Counted from the first letter of the stretch, positions 8,365-17,796 are shown. The stretch: 61,841 nucleotides of DNA from Hungatella sp. UBA5385 (GCA_002409995.1 DHOR01000059.1:7594-69434), one strand, 5' to 3'. Program-made: numbers and translations. The notes: generated by a model not told the origin, from the letters alone.

Positions 8365-9843
8365 ATGGATCAAATTAAACTAAAAGAAAAATACCAGTTG
8401 TTTATAAATGGTGAATGGAGTGATGCTGAGGGAGGCGCCAGTCTTAAAACCTACAGCCCTGGAGATGGAAGATTGCTGGCAGAAATTGCAGAAGCTTCCA
8501 AGTCAGATGTGGACAGAGCGGTAGCAGCCGCCCAGGCAGCATTTCCATCCTGGAAGAAAACAACGGTAAGTGAAAGGGCAGCTATCTTAAATAAGATCGC
8601 AGATATTATTGATGCCAACGCAGACAGACTGGCTATGATCGAGACTTTAGACAACGGCAAGCCCATCAGAGAGACTAAAGCCATTGATATTCCATATGCA
8701 GCTGAGCATTTCCGTTATTTTGCAGGCGTTATTATGGGAGAAGAGGGGACTGCAACTATGCTGGGGGAGAACACCTTAAGTCTGGTTCTTCAGGAACCTA
8801 TCGGTGTGGTAGGTCAGATTATTCCCTGGAACTTCCCATTCTTAATGGCAGCTTGGAAGCTGGCACCTGTTCTGGCAAGCGGATGCTGTACTGTAATTAA
8901 ACCCTCCAGCAGCACATCACTGAGCGTTCTTGAATTGGCAGACTTAGTGAAGGACGTATTGCCTAAGGGAGTATTTAACGTAATTACAGGAGCAGGCTCC
9001 AAATCCGGTAATGATATGCTTCAGCACGAAGGATTCCAGAAGCTTGCATTTACTGGCTCAACAGAGGTTGGTATTGACGTTGCATTAGCAGCAGCAAAAC
9101 GACTGATTCCTGCAACTCTGGAATTAGGCGGAAAATCTGCAAACATCTTCTTCCCGGATTGTCAGTGGGATTTGGCTATGGATGGACTGCAGATGGGTAT
9201 TCTCTTTAACCAGGGTCAGGTATGTTGTGCTGGCTCCAGAGTATTTGTTCATGAGGATATCTATGATCGCTTCGTAGAAGAGGCAGTGAAACAGTTTAAT
9301 AAGGTAAAAGTAGGTCTTCCTTGGGAAGCTGATACTCAGATGGGCGCTCTTATTTCTAAGTCCCAGTTAAAGAAGGTATTAGGCTACATTGATGTTGCAA
9401 AAGAAGAAGGCGCTCACATTGCCTGCGGCGGAGAAGCTGTAACTGAAGGTGGGCTGGCAGATGGCTGCTTTATGAAACCTACCTTAATTACAGATGTAAC
9501 CAATGATATGAGAATTGCTCAGGAAGAAATCTTCGGACCGGTGGCTGTGGTAATTAAGTTTAAGACGGAAGAAGAGGTTATAGAACTGGCTAACCAGAGT
9601 GAGTACGGACTTGGCGGTGCAGTATGGACCAGAGACATTAACAGAGCAATCCGTGTAGCCAGAGGCGTTGAAACAGGACGTATGTGGGTTAATACATATA
9701 ACTCCATTCCAGCAGGTGCTCCGTTTGGCGGATATAAGACCTCCGGTATCGGAAGGGAGACTCATAAGGTAATCTTAGAGCATTATACACAGAAGAAGAA
9801 TATTATGATTAACTTATCTGAGAGTCCTTCAGGGTTTTATTGA
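8365..9843 (+). CDS. NAD(P)-dependent aldehyde dehydrogenase
   Basis: The 492-residue protein is a full-length member of the aldehyde dehydrogenase superfamily and oxidises an aldehyde to the acid. The cofactor region IIPWNFPFLMAAWKLAP (about 152-168), the general-base Glu253 (TLELGGKSAN) and the catalytic Cys287 (FNQGQVCCAGS) are all present. The C-terminal APFGGYKTSGIGRE is also typical. Its closest-looking relatives include betaine-aldehyde and retinal-type enzymes, so the true aldehyde is unclear. It is monocistronic: a good AAAGGAG site precedes it and an intrinsic terminator follows. The CoA-acylating class is unlikely. Confidence 0.88.
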   Translation: MDQIKLKEKYQLFINGEWSDAEGGASLKTYSPGDGRLLAEIAEASKSDVDRAVAAAQAAFPSWKKTTVSERAAILNKIADIIDANADRLAMIETLDNGKPIRETKAIDIPYAAEHFRYFAGVIMGEEGTATMLGENTLSLVLQEPIGVVGQIIPWNFPFLMAAWKLAPVLASGCCTVIKPSSSTSLSVLELADLVKDVLPKGVFNVITGAGSKSGNDMLQHEGFQKLAFTGSTEVGIDVALAAAKRLIPATLELGGKSANIFFPDCQWDLAMDGLQMGILFNQGQVCCAGSRVFVHEDIYDRFVEEAVKQFNKVKVGLPWEADTQMGALISKSQLKKVLGYIDVAKEEGAHIACGGEAVTEGGLADGCFMKPTLITDVTNDMRIAQEEIFGPVAVVIKFKTEEEVIELANQSEYGLGGAVWTRDINRAIRVARGVETGRMWVNTYNSIPAGAPFGGYKTSGIGRETHKVILEHYTQKKNIMINLSESPSGFY

Positions 9844-9897
9844 TGGCTGAATGATTTATAAGCATAGTATTGATGATTGATGATTAATAAATATATG

Positions 9898-9938
9898 GTA
9901 CCGCTCAATTGTTATTGGGCGGTACTATTTTCTTGTTT
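9898..9938 (+). terminator. Intrinsic terminator after the aldehyde dehydrogenase gene
   Basis: A 12-bp stem with one G-T pair (GTACCGCTCAAT and ATTGGGCGGTAC) closes a 4-nt loop and is followed by TATTTTCTTGTTT. Confidence 0.8.
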
Positions 9939-10064
9939 GGGAATTCGCTGGAGTGTCTGATGTAAAAATTAATAATTTAGTTACTATTATTTGGAATGCT
10001 GTTTTACTATAATTTTAGATAAAGCGGTAGCTGCTGTAAAATCGAAATTATGGAGGCAATACTT

Positions 10065-10949
10065 ATGAAGAATAAGTTTTTAGTTGGTATTTTGTGTGGT
10101 TGTGTATTATTGTTGACAGCTGGGTGTAGTTCTCACGTAGAGGAAGAAGTGCAATCAGAGGAGGAAGTGCAATCAGAGGTTGAAGTGCAATCAGGGGGTG
10201 AAATAAAATCAGAGGCTGAAGATCAATCTGAGATTGAAGTGCAATCAGAGACTGAAGTTGAAACGGTTGCTTTATCTGAACATAATGAGGAAGAAGACAC
10301 AGAGGAACGCGATTATTATGGGGAATTGATAGAAGCTGCAAGAGAATGTATCTTAAATAGGGAAGGAAAAACATCAGAAAATTACGTTATTGATATTATA
10401 CCATCTTTGGGTTATGTGATACAAAGCAGCCTAAAGAAAGACGGAAAAATACTAGCAAATTATCAATTTAGCTCTGTTTTCTTAACCTTCGGGGAATATG
10501 AGATACTGGGATATTTGATAGAAGATATAAATGGGGATGGAATAGATGAACTGATTTTTGGAGAAAATGGAACCCAGCCAGATAATTTGTGGAATGGTAT
10601 TATTTATGATATCTATACAATTTCTGATGGAGAACTTGTTCATCTGTTAAACGGATGGGAGCGAAACAGATATTATTTATGCGAGAAAGGAATGATTGCA
10701 AATGAGGGTTCCAGCGGCGCTGCTAATTTTAGCTACTCTTACTTCGCCTTTGAGAAATCAAAGCTTCAATTAGTGGAATCGGTCATATATGATGGGATGA
10801 AGGATGCAGAAAATCCATGGTTTTATTCAACAGAGTCTGAATATGATGCAGAAAATGCAGAACCTATAAGTGAAGAGAAGGCTGTAGAAATTAGAGAAAA
10901 GTATGTTTATAAATATCTGGAATTTATTCCGTTTGTGGAGGATAATTGA
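10065..10949 (+). CDS. Secreted lipoprotein with a hexapeptide repeat linker
   Basis: I use the ATG at 10065 because a GGAGG site lies 8 bases upstream, giving 294 residues. A short basic N-terminus and hydrophobic stretch end in the lipobox LLTAGC, so the protein should be a membrane-anchored lipoprotein facing outward. Next comes an acidic linker of about seven imperfect E-x-E-V-Q-S hexapeptides. The rest is a roughly 220-residue domain with calcium-binding-like DINGDGIDEL, as seen in VCBS/FG-GAP-type or related extracellular domains. I do not recognise a named family, and function is unknown. Confidence 0.7.
   Translation: MKNKFLVGILCGCVLLLTAGCSSHVEEEVQSEEEVQSEVEVQSGGEIKSEAEDQSEIEVQSETEVETVALSEHNEEEDTEERDYYGELIEAARECILNREGKTSENYVIDIIPSLGYVIQSSLKKDGKILANYQFSSVFLTFGEYEILGYLIEDINGDGIDELIFGENGTQPDNLWNGIIYDIYTISDGELVHLLNGWERNRYYLCEKGMIANEGSSGAANFSYSYFAFEKSKLQLVESVIYDGMKDAENPWFYSTESEYDAENAEPISEEKAVEIREKYVYKYLEFIPFVEDN
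10143..10258 (+). repeat. 18-bp imperfect tandem repeat coding the lipoprotein linker
   Basis: About six to seven copies of an 18-bp unit resembling GAAGTGCAATCAGAGGAG run in frame and encode E-x-E-V-Q-S hexapeptides. Copy number may vary between strains by slippage. Confidence 0.75.
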
Positions 10950-10955
10950 TTGATC

Positions 10956-10993
10956 TGTTACAGGAATACATATTTGTTACAGGAATACATATT
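10956..10993 (+). repeat. Exact 19-bp tandem duplication
   Basis: The 19-mer TGTTACAGGAATACATATT occurs twice in direct succession just after the lipoprotein stop codon. The gap up to clpS (10950-11233) otherwise holds the terminator at 11115 and no convincing gene. Confidence 0.8.
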
Positions 10994-11114
10994 TGTGGCT
11001 CTTGACATTTTTCATGAAATAGTTCAAACTATAGATACAGAGTTGGATGTGTGGCTGCATTTTCAGAGTTTCAGAGGAAACATCTTTAATCGAATAATAC
11101 TTAAAATGATAAAT

Positions 11115-11155
11115 GAAATGAGTTCTGTTAAAGACAGGGCTCATTTCTATTTATT
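11115..11155 (+). terminator. Intrinsic terminator before clpS
   Basis: GAAATGAG and CTCATTTC form the outer 8-bp stem, an inner CTGT/ACAG stem extends it, and a U-rich tail (TATTTATTA) follows. It would end lipoprotein transcripts. Confidence 0.65.
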
Positions 11156-11233
11156 ATGCCCTCCTCCTGTCTTGCATTTTCCCCGTCATTCCTTTAAAAT
11201 GGTGGTTATCGGGTAAGGAGGAAGATAAACGAT

Positions 11234-11527
11234 ATGCCTAATACACAATTAGCAGATAAAACAGATATCAAGCTGAAAAAACCTAAAAAACATAAAGTAG
11301 TCATGTACAACGATGATTTTACGCCTATGGATGTAGTGGTGGATATATTAACTGATGTATTTCACAAGAGCTATGAAGAGGCAGTTGCTATTATGATGAC
11401 AGTACACAAAGGAAATAAGGCAGTAGTAGGAGTATATTCCTATGATATTGCCAAAACAAGAGCAGGGAAGGCAGTGAAGATTGCCAGAGAACTGGGCTAT
11501 CCTTTCCGTGTGGAAGTGGAATCTTAA
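11234..11527 (+). CDS. clpS: ClpS adaptor of the ClpAP protease
   Basis: The 97-residue protein matches ClpS, which delivers N-degron substrates to ClpA. The conserved core is clear: KVVMYNDDFTPMDVVVDIL (about residues 21-39, including the NDD-x-TPM degron pocket), then MMTVHKGNKAVVG and YPFRVEVE at the end. AAGGAGGAAG precedes the ATG. clpA starts 44 bases downstream in the same direction, so the adaptor and its unfoldase form an operon. Confidence 0.95.
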   Translation: MPNTQLADKTDIKLKKPKKHKVVMYNDDFTPMDVVVDILTDVFHKSYEEAVAIMMTVHKGNKAVVGVYSYDIAKTRAGKAVKIARELGYPFRVEVES

Positions 11528-11571
11528 AACAGAATCCCCAGGATAGAACAGAAAAGACAGGAGGAAATAAC

Positions 11572-13785
11572 ATGAAGATAGCAAAAGAAGTTGAAGAGCT
11601 GTTAAATATGGCAGCTCTTAATGCCAGCACCCTTCATCATGAATATATGACACCGGAACACGTATGGTATGCTTTGACGGAACGGTCTGATTTTAAATCT
11701 GCATTTCAAAGCTGCGGAGGAGATACCAGGAAGTTAAAGTCTGAGCTGCATAAGTATCTGGAAGAGCAGATGGATGTAGTGGAAGGAAACGGTTCCAGAA
11801 TAGAGGTCAGCTACAGCCTCAACAGGATTCTGGAGGATGCAGCGAAAAAGGCTTTATCCTCAGATCGGGATATCATTGAGATTTCCCATTTGATCTACAG
11901 CTTAATGGAGATGGAGGAAAGCTATGGCGCCTATTTTGTACAGGCTCAGGGAGTGAAAAGCGTCGATCTCCTTGTGGAACTGGGAGGAGAGCCATCAGAA
12001 ACGGCCGAAAGTATTGATAGAGAAGATACAAAAGAGGACAGCATCCTGCTGAAATATGCAGTCTGCGTCAATGAAGAGGTAAAGAATAGCAATCCCCTTA
12101 TTGGAAGAGAGGCAGAGCTAGAGCGGACCATGCAGGTTCTCTGCCGCCGCCAGAAGAACAATCCTCTCCATATTGGAGAGCCAGGTGTGGGTAAAACAGC
12201 CATTACTTATGGTTTGGCAGCAAGAATCAATGAGGGAAATGTTCCTGAAAAGCTTAAGAACGCTAAGATTTACGCCATTGATCTTGGCTCTATGGTAGCT
12301 GGAACTCAGTATAGAGGTGATTTTGAGAAACGGCTGAAAGCAGTGATGGAAGAAGTGGAGCAGGAAGATAATGCCATTCTTTACATTGATGAAATTCACA
12401 ATCTGGTAGGCGCAGGCGCAGTAGGCGGCGGTTCCATGGATGCCTCTAATTTATTAAAGCCTTATCTGACAGAAGGGAAACTTCGTTTTATTGGAGCGAC
12501 AACCTATGAGGAATATAAAAAGTATTTTGCTAAAGATAAAAGTCTTGTAAGAAGGTTTCAAAACATAGATGTGAAAGAGCCTTCCATAGAGGAGACAGTG
12601 GAAATTCTCAATGGTTTAAAGCCTTATTATGAGAAATTCCATGGTGTGCGCTACCAGAAGGGAATAATGGAGCTGGCAGCTAAGCTTTCCAGCCAGTTTA
12701 TCAATGAACGTTATCTGCCTGATAAAGCCATTGATTTAATTGATGAAGCAGGCGCTTATCTTGTGATGCACCCAAAGAATAAAAAGGTGCAGGTTGTGGA
12801 TAAACAGTTGATTGAACAGGTTCTGTCAAGCATTGCCCATATTCCTAAGCAGACTGTGGAAACAGGGGAGAGGCAGAAGCTTCAAAAGCTGGAGAAGGAG
12901 CTGAAATCCAGAGTATTTGGACAGGATGAGGCAGTGAGCCAGTTATCCAATGCAATCAAGCTTTCAAAAGCAGGATTAAACGAAGAAAATAAACCGGTCA
13001 GCAGCCTGCTGTTTGTTGGTCCTACAGGTGTTGGTAAAACAGAGCTTGCAAAGACAACAGCAGATGTGCTGGGAATCAAGCTAATCCGTTTTGATATGAG
13101 TGAATATGCAGAAAAGCATACAGTAGCTAAGCTGATCGGTTCTCCGGCTGGCTATGTGGGGTATGAGGAAGGCGGTCTTCTTACTGAAGCAGTGAGAAAA
13201 CAGCCTCACTGTGTGCTGCTTCTTGATGAGATAGAAAAGGCACATTCTGATATTTATAATGTGCTGCTGCAGGTGATGGACTATGCCACTTTAACAGATA
13301 ATCAGGGAAGAAAGGCGGATTTCCGTAATGTGATTCTGATTATGACCTCCAATGCAGGCGCTCATAAGGCGGATAAAGCTGCTATTGGATTTGGTGGGAA
13401 AGAGCTTAATGAAGATGCCATCATTGATGAAGTGAAAGAGGTGTTCAGACCAGAGTTCAGAAACCGTCTGGATCGGATTATTGTGTTTAAACCGATGACA
13501 GAGGCAATGGCAGAGAAGATTGTTATGAAACAGTTTGCTGTGCTTGCAGATAAAGCGGCAGAGAGCAAGGTGGAGCTGAAATTGGAAAAATCCGCTCTTG
13601 CTTATTTAAAGAAAAAAGGCGTAAGCCGCGAATATGGAGCCAGAGAGATCAGCAGAGTCATCAATCAGGAGATCAAGCCCTTGCTGGTTGATCAGATGCT
13701 GTTTGGTAAGCTGAAAAAGGGCGGATTCTGCAGTGTGGATTATGACGGAGAGAAAATAGTGATTGCAGTTAATAAGGGGGAATAA
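11572..13785 (+). CDS. clpA: ClpA, AAA+ unfoldase of the ClpAP protease
   Basis: The 737-residue protein has the ClpA order: an N-terminal Clp repeat domain (1-140), AAA+ domain 1 with Walker A GEPGVGKT (202-209), and AAA+ domain 2 with Walker A GPTGVGKT (about 483-490) and Walker B VLLLDEIEKAH. It lacks the long middle coiled coil of ClpB/ClpC. An IGFGG loop near residue 605 fits the ClpP-binding tripeptide. It unfolds proteins for degradation by ClpP, which is encoded elsewhere. ClpS immediately upstream supports ClpA over ClpC. The next gene begins 4 bases after the stop. Confidence 0.94.
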   Translation: MKIAKEVEELLNMAALNASTLHHEYMTPEHVWYALTERSDFKSAFQSCGGDTRKLKSELHKYLEEQMDVVEGNGSRIEVSYSLNRILEDAAKKALSSDRDIIEISHLIYSLMEMEESYGAYFVQAQGVKSVDLLVELGGEPSETAESIDREDTKEDSILLKYAVCVNEEVKNSNPLIGREAELERTMQVLCRRQKNNPLHIGEPGVGKTAITYGLAARINEGNVPEKLKNAKIYAIDLGSMVAGTQYRGDFEKRLKAVMEEVEQEDNAILYIDEIHNLVGAGAVGGGSMDASNLLKPYLTEGKLRFIGATTYEEYKKYFAKDKSLVRRFQNIDVKEPSIEETVEILNGLKPYYEKFHGVRYQKGIMELAAKLSSQFINERYLPDKAIDLIDEAGAYLVMHPKNKKVQVVDKQLIEQVLSSIAHIPKQTVETGERQKLQKLEKELKSRVFGQDEAVSQLSNAIKLSKAGLNEENKPVSSLLFVGPTGVGKTELAKTTADVLGIKLIRFDMSEYAEKHTVAKLIGSPAGYVGYEEGGLLTEAVRKQPHCVLLLDEIEKAHSDIYNVLLQVMDYATLTDNQGRKADFRNVILIMTSNAGAHKADKAAIGFGGKELNEDAIIDEVKEVFRPEFRNRLDRIIVFKPMTEAMAEKIVMKQFAVLADKAAESKVELKLEKSALAYLKKKGVSREYGAREISRVINQEIKPLLVDQMLFGKLKKGGFCSVDYDGEKIVIAVNKGE

Positions 13786-13789
13786 GTCT

Positions 13790-14212
13790 ATGATTCGGGA
13801 ATTTCAAAGTGGCGATCTTGACCGGGTTATGGAGCTGTGGTTAAATTCTAACACAGATGCCCATTATTTTATTGACAGTAGCTACTGGCAGGAGAATTAC
13901 CAGATGGTAAAGGAACTTCTACCGGAATCTGAACTGTATATCTATGAAAAAGAAGGTGTGATCTGTGGATTTATAGGACTTACAGATGATTATATTGCAG
14001 GCATTTTTGTGGACATCAGCAACAGGTCAGAGGGAATCGGCAGACATCTTTTAGACTATGCCAAAGAAATACACAGGAAATTGTCTTTACAGGTTTATAA
14101 AAAGAATGTTAAATCTGTTCGTTTTTATGAAAAACAGGGATTTACTATTGAAGCAGAAGGCATTGATGAGGAGACAGGAGAAGCGGAGCTTGTAATGAGT
14201 TGGTCTGAATAA
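13790..14212 (+). CDS. GNAT family N-acetyltransferase
   Basis: I use the ATG at 13790 (140 residues), preceded by AAGGGGGAATAAG; the longer frame from 13763 would overlap clpA. The protein has the GNAT fold, with the acetyl-CoA loop GIFVDISNRSEGIGRHLLDY (about 76-95) and the late NVKSVRFYEKQGFTIEAEG motif. It resembles YjaB-type acetyltransferases. It lies 4 bases after clpA and is probably co-transcribed. The acetyl acceptor is unknown. Confidence 0.85.
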   Translation: MIREFQSGDLDRVMELWLNSNTDAHYFIDSSYWQENYQMVKELLPESELYIYEKEGVICGFIGLTDDYIAGIFVDISNRSEGIGRHLLDYAKEIHRKLSLQVYKKNVKSVRFYEKQGFTIEAEGIDEETGEAELVMSWSE

Positions 14213-14280
14213 AAAGCATTTTCAGGCATGATAAGGACTTTCTTCCTATATAATATTAGTAAAAAAGCATTGGAGTTAAG

Positions 14281-15198
14281 ATGTCAGGTCCTGAGAGATA
14301 TGTAATCCAGTCTCTGGAATTACATTTATTTTTTGCCCGTATTATGAAGGAACATTCTATATTTTTGGAGGCAGGATTTACACCCAGAGATGTAGAATTT
14401 TCAAAGGCAGCAGACATGTTTAAGGAGCAGTTTGAATTGATACTTAACCATGTTGTTCAGCTGAGCTTTGGAGTTGTCAGCAAGGAAGTTTTAAATTCTG
14501 GTGAGGTAGTAACAGAATTTACTTATGTTGCTGAAGAACAGACGGAGAGTTTAACAGGAATCTCCATTAATAAAGAAATTACAAGGATGGAAGAGGCATT
14601 GTTTCTAAGTCCGGGGCAGGAGATAACCAGGGAGATGGTTGCTGCTGTTCAGTCCATAAACAGTTATGCTTTAAATCGCGTGGAACAATTGATAGAGTTT
14701 AAGGAAACGATTTTAAGCAATGTATTATCCTGTAAAATGTTTACAGTTAATTATCCTCTTTTGATTGACCATATATTAAGAGAGGCAAGATTATACCGCG
14801 ACTTTATCGCAGCACTGGAAAATGGGGATAATCTGGATCATGTGGATTTTAAGAGTATGGAGCTGTTCTGGGATCAGATTATGCAGGAACATGCATTGTT
14901 TATCAGAGGTTTGCTGGATCCTACAGAGTGTGAGCTCATTAACACAGCCAATGATTTTGCTGGTGTATACAGCAGATTAATAGAAGAGGCAAGGAATGCC
15001 AGCGATTACTCCATGAACCAGGTTTCCGTTGATACATTGGAAGAAACTTTGAAATATAAAGACTTTAAGAAGGCAGGGATTGAGGGACTGACGGAATGTA
15101 AGATAAAATCCATTATTGTTCCGCTTCTGGCAGATCATGTTCTTAGGGAATCCAATCATTTTATACGGATATTAAAAGATAAGTTGGAAATGCATTGA
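14281..15198 (+). CDS. DUF2935 protein, tandem four-helix bundle
   Basis: The 305-residue protein belongs to the DUF2935 family. It shows two similar helical halves: HLFFARIMKEHSIFLEAGF (about 14-32) and ELFWDQIMQEHALFIRGLL (about 197-215), each paired later with LLIDHILREARLYRDFI or LLADHVLRESNHFIRIL. The repeated E-H and D-H-x-x-R-E positions are arranged as in ferritin or hemerythrin-like metal sites, so di-metal binding is plausible but not shown. No signal peptide or membrane segment is seen. Function is unknown. Confidence 0.8.
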   Translation: MSGPERYVIQSLELHLFFARIMKEHSIFLEAGFTPRDVEFSKAADMFKEQFELILNHVVQLSFGVVSKEVLNSGEVVTEFTYVAEEQTESLTGISINKEITRMEEALFLSPGQEITREMVAAVQSINSYALNRVEQLIEFKETILSNVLSCKMFTVNYPLLIDHILREARLYRDFIAALENGDNLDHVDFKSMELFWDQIMQEHALFIRGLLDPTECELINTANDFAGVYSRLIEEARNASDYSMNQVSVDTLEETLKYKDFKKAGIEGLTECKIKSIIVPLLADHVLRESNHFIRILKDKLEMH

Positions 15199-15213
15199 AT
15201 GTAGACTGAATTC

Positions 15214-15258
15214 GCATCAGGGCAGTACAGTAAAGGTACTGCCTTGGTGCATTTTTAT
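15214..15258 (+). terminator. Intrinsic terminator after the DUF2935 gene
   Basis: A 15-bp stem (15214-15228 with 15236-15250, two G-T pairs) and a 7-nt loop are followed by ATTTTTATTG. Confidence 0.85.
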
Positions 15259-15270
15259 TGTACTTAGATC

Positions 15271-15310
15271 CAAATAAAAAACGGTTCGCAGGAGATATCT
15301 GCGGACCGTT
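15271..15310 (-). terminator. Leftward-facing hairpin with a U-run
   Basis: AACGGTTCGCAG and CTGCGGACCGTT pair around a 7-nt loop. Read on the minus strand the stem is followed by TTTTTTATTTG, the form of an intrinsic terminator. No minus-strand gene lies to its right for thousands of bases, so it would stop antisense transcription from the helicase gene or serve as a processed 3' structure. Confidence 0.5.
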
Positions 15311-15481
15311 AACATTTATTAGTTTATGAGATTATTTGAAAATCCTAAAAATAGGTAAACTTCATTATCCATCATACTATATTTGGAAATTAAAGTCTAG
15401 TATTTTTTTATATTTTTGGTATTCTTTTAGTACGGCATGAAGTTAGAACATAAAACAAAACAGGAGAGGAGACTGGGGAAA

Positions 15482-17554
15482 ATGGATCAGGAACGGCAGA
15501 AGGAACAGGAACATTTTGATCAGACGATTGCATTGTTAAAAGAAAATGTGGAGGAATATAAAAGACGGGAGAAAGCTCTCAAAGAGGAATCCGATGATTT
15601 ATATGCTGCTGTGACAAAAGGCGGTCAGAGAGAGTTGTATAATCAGCTGGCAGCTTCCTATAGTATCTATGAACACATGAAAAATACTGTGCGGAAGAAT
15701 GAAACAGCTCTGAGCAAGCCATATTTTGGAAGAATTGATTATCTGGATATAGAACAGAATACATTTTACAGTCTCTATATTGGTAAGAACGGAATTTCCA
15801 AAGCTCAGGAAGTGATAATTGTGGACTGGAGGGCTCCTGTATCAAGTGTTTATTATGAAAATGAAATGGGAGAGGGAAGTTATGAAGTCCCTTTGAAAGA
15901 AAAGACTGTGAAGATTCCCATTGATTTAAGGAGAAAGCGGACCTATGACACAGAACATGGTGAGCTTTTAGGTTATTATGATAATGACATTGCTTCCAAT
16001 GATGATCTGCTTGTAAAGTATCTGGCAAAAAATAAGGACGCTGTGTTGGGAGATATTATTGCCACCATTCAGAAGGAACAGAATGAGATTATTCGTGACA
16101 ATCCATTTAAGAATCTCATTGTTCAAGGGGTTGCAGGAAGTGGGAAAACCACAGTGGCCATGCACCGGATTTCCCATATTCTCTATAACTATGAGAAGAG
16201 AATCCACCCAAGTGAATTCTGCATTATTGGAAGCAGCGATATGCTTTTAAGCTACATCACAAGCGGTCTCCCTGAGCTGGATGTGTCCAATGTCCGGTAT
16301 ATGAGAATGGACGAAATGTTTCAGTATCTTCTGGACAAACAGTGGAAGAAAACATTTAAGGGAATTAGAAATCAGCAGGAGGAGCAGTACAAAAGTCATC
16401 TTGCCTTTATTCAGGAGCTGGACAGTTTCTTAGGTGAATACAGGGAGGAACTTCTTCCGCCAAAGGAAGTTACAGATCAAGAGCTTGGGGTGATTCTCAG
16501 TGGAGATAATATCAGGACTACGATTGATCTAAGCAGCGATATGTCCCTGACAGAGCTATCTAAACTATTAAATGAAAGGATTAGCTCCAGAATTGTATTT
16601 CTTATAGACCCTGAATACAAGGAGGAAATCAGGGAAAAGAAGAAGGAATACAGACGTTACTTTGATCCCCTAAAGAATAGAGATACAGGTGTAAAGCTGT
16701 ATGTAAAGTTTCTGAAAACATATGAAGCAGAGAATAGAGACAGTGGAGTCTGCTTTAGTGAAACTCTGGAAAATATCAGGAAAAACAGATTTGATGTTTA
16801 CGATCAGGCAGCTCTGGTACTGATTCATAAGCGGTTGACAGCCAAAGCTCCTATGGATGAGTTTTCTCAGATTATTGTAGATGAAGGTCAGGACTTCGGT
16901 GAAACTGTTTATTATGTGTTAAAGAAGGTGCTGACAGGCTGCTATTTTACCATTATGGGTGATGTATCCCAGAATATTAACTATGAGACAGGTATGAATA
17001 CCTGGGAACATTTGGAGTCCTTTTTATTTGACAGGCAAAATGACCGTTTCTGTACTTTGCTTAAAAGCTATAGAAATACCATCGAGATATCGGATTATGC
17101 AGGAAAGGTACTAAAGAATGCTTCAGAAGGATTATATACTATTGAGCCTGTGATTCGTCATGGAAGACCTGTGGAAGTCATTATGGAAACAGAGGATTCC
17201 ATAGCTGCTAGAACGGAAGCTCTTATTGAAGAAATAAAGAGCAGAGGACATCTGACTATTGCTGTTATCTGCAGAGAAGAGGCAGAGGCAAAAGTGGTTG
17301 GGGAGAAATTAAAGTATTCCACAGAGAATTCCCAAACAGAAGAAAAGGGATTTCACAATGGGGTTATGGTTCTCTCTGTAAGTCAGACCAAAGGGCTGGA
17401 ATTTGATGCAGTGATATTGTGGAAACCTGATGAAGAACATTATGGTTCTAATCCGAAAGAGGCGAAGCTGCTGTATGTTGCCATTACGAGAGCACTTCAT
17501 GAGTTGTATTTGGTCAGTGTGAAACCTGTGGATTTAGAATATCAGAAAGTATAA
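15482..17554 (+). CDS. helD: HelD-type superfamily 1 helicase, RNA polymerase recycling factor
   Basis: I place the start at ATG 15482 (690 residues) because GGAGAGGAG lies 9 bases upstream, while the in-frame ATG at 15437 has no ribosome site. HelD proteins are UvrD-like ATPases that pry stalled RNA polymerase from nucleic acid. The long charged N-terminal coiled coil (about 1-60), Walker A QGVAGSGKTT (about 216), Walker B IIVDEGQDFGE (about 463), and late motifs VSQTKGLEFDAVILW and LYVAITRALHELYLV are present. A plain UvrD/Rep helicase is less likely given the coiled-coil N-terminus. It is monocistronic. Confidence 0.87.
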   Translation: MDQERQKEQEHFDQTIALLKENVEEYKRREKALKEESDDLYAAVTKGGQRELYNQLAASYSIYEHMKNTVRKNETALSKPYFGRIDYLDIEQNTFYSLYIGKNGISKAQEVIIVDWRAPVSSVYYENEMGEGSYEVPLKEKTVKIPIDLRRKRTYDTEHGELLGYYDNDIASNDDLLVKYLAKNKDAVLGDIIATIQKEQNEIIRDNPFKNLIVQGVAGSGKTTVAMHRISHILYNYEKRIHPSEFCIIGSSDMLLSYITSGLPELDVSNVRYMRMDEMFQYLLDKQWKKTFKGIRNQQEEQYKSHLAFIQELDSFLGEYREELLPPKEVTDQELGVILSGDNIRTTIDLSSDMSLTELSKLLNERISSRIVFLIDPEYKEEIREKKKEYRRYFDPLKNRDTGVKLYVKFLKTYEAENRDSGVCFSETLENIRKNRFDVYDQAALVLIHKRLTAKAPMDEFSQIIVDEGQDFGETVYYVLKKVLTGCYFTIMGDVSQNINYETGMNTWEHLESFLFDRQNDRFCTLLKSYRNTIEISDYAGKVLKNASEGLYTIEPVIRHGRPVEVIMETEDSIAARTEALIEEIKSRGHLTIAVICREEAEAKVVGEKLKYSTENSQTEEKGFHNGVMVLSVSQTKGLEFDAVILWKPDEEHYGSNPKEAKLLYVAITRALHELYLVSVKPVDLEYQKV

Positions 17555-17587
17555 ATTATACGGAAATACCTTAAATTTCATAAGAGA

Positions 17588-17646
17588 GACTCTTTAATTC
17601 TATGATGAACTGAAATGATAAATAGAATTAAAAGGGTCTTTTTTCT
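17588..17646 (+). terminator. Intrinsic terminator after helD
   Basis: Arms beginning AGACTCTTTAATTCTAT and ending in ATTAAAAGGGTCT pair over about 17 bp, followed by TTTTTTC. Confidence 0.85.
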
Positions 17647-17796
17647 TTGGAATTTGCTCTTATCAATAGCAGGAAGAACACAATACTAAAAAATGACAGG
17701 GTAAAATATAAAAAGCCTCCATTGTGACTACTGTCAGAAAAGTGGATAATTAAGTCAGTTGATATGAGATAAATTACACTTTGTGGAGGATATTAA

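Noticed and set aside
10143..10258. Possible CRISPR-like array
   Set aside because: Repeats are 18 bp, contiguous, in frame and without spacers.
10950..11216. 88-codon frame between the lipoprotein and clpS
   Set aside because: Starts at a TTG without a ribosome site, runs through the 19-bp duplication and a terminator hairpin.
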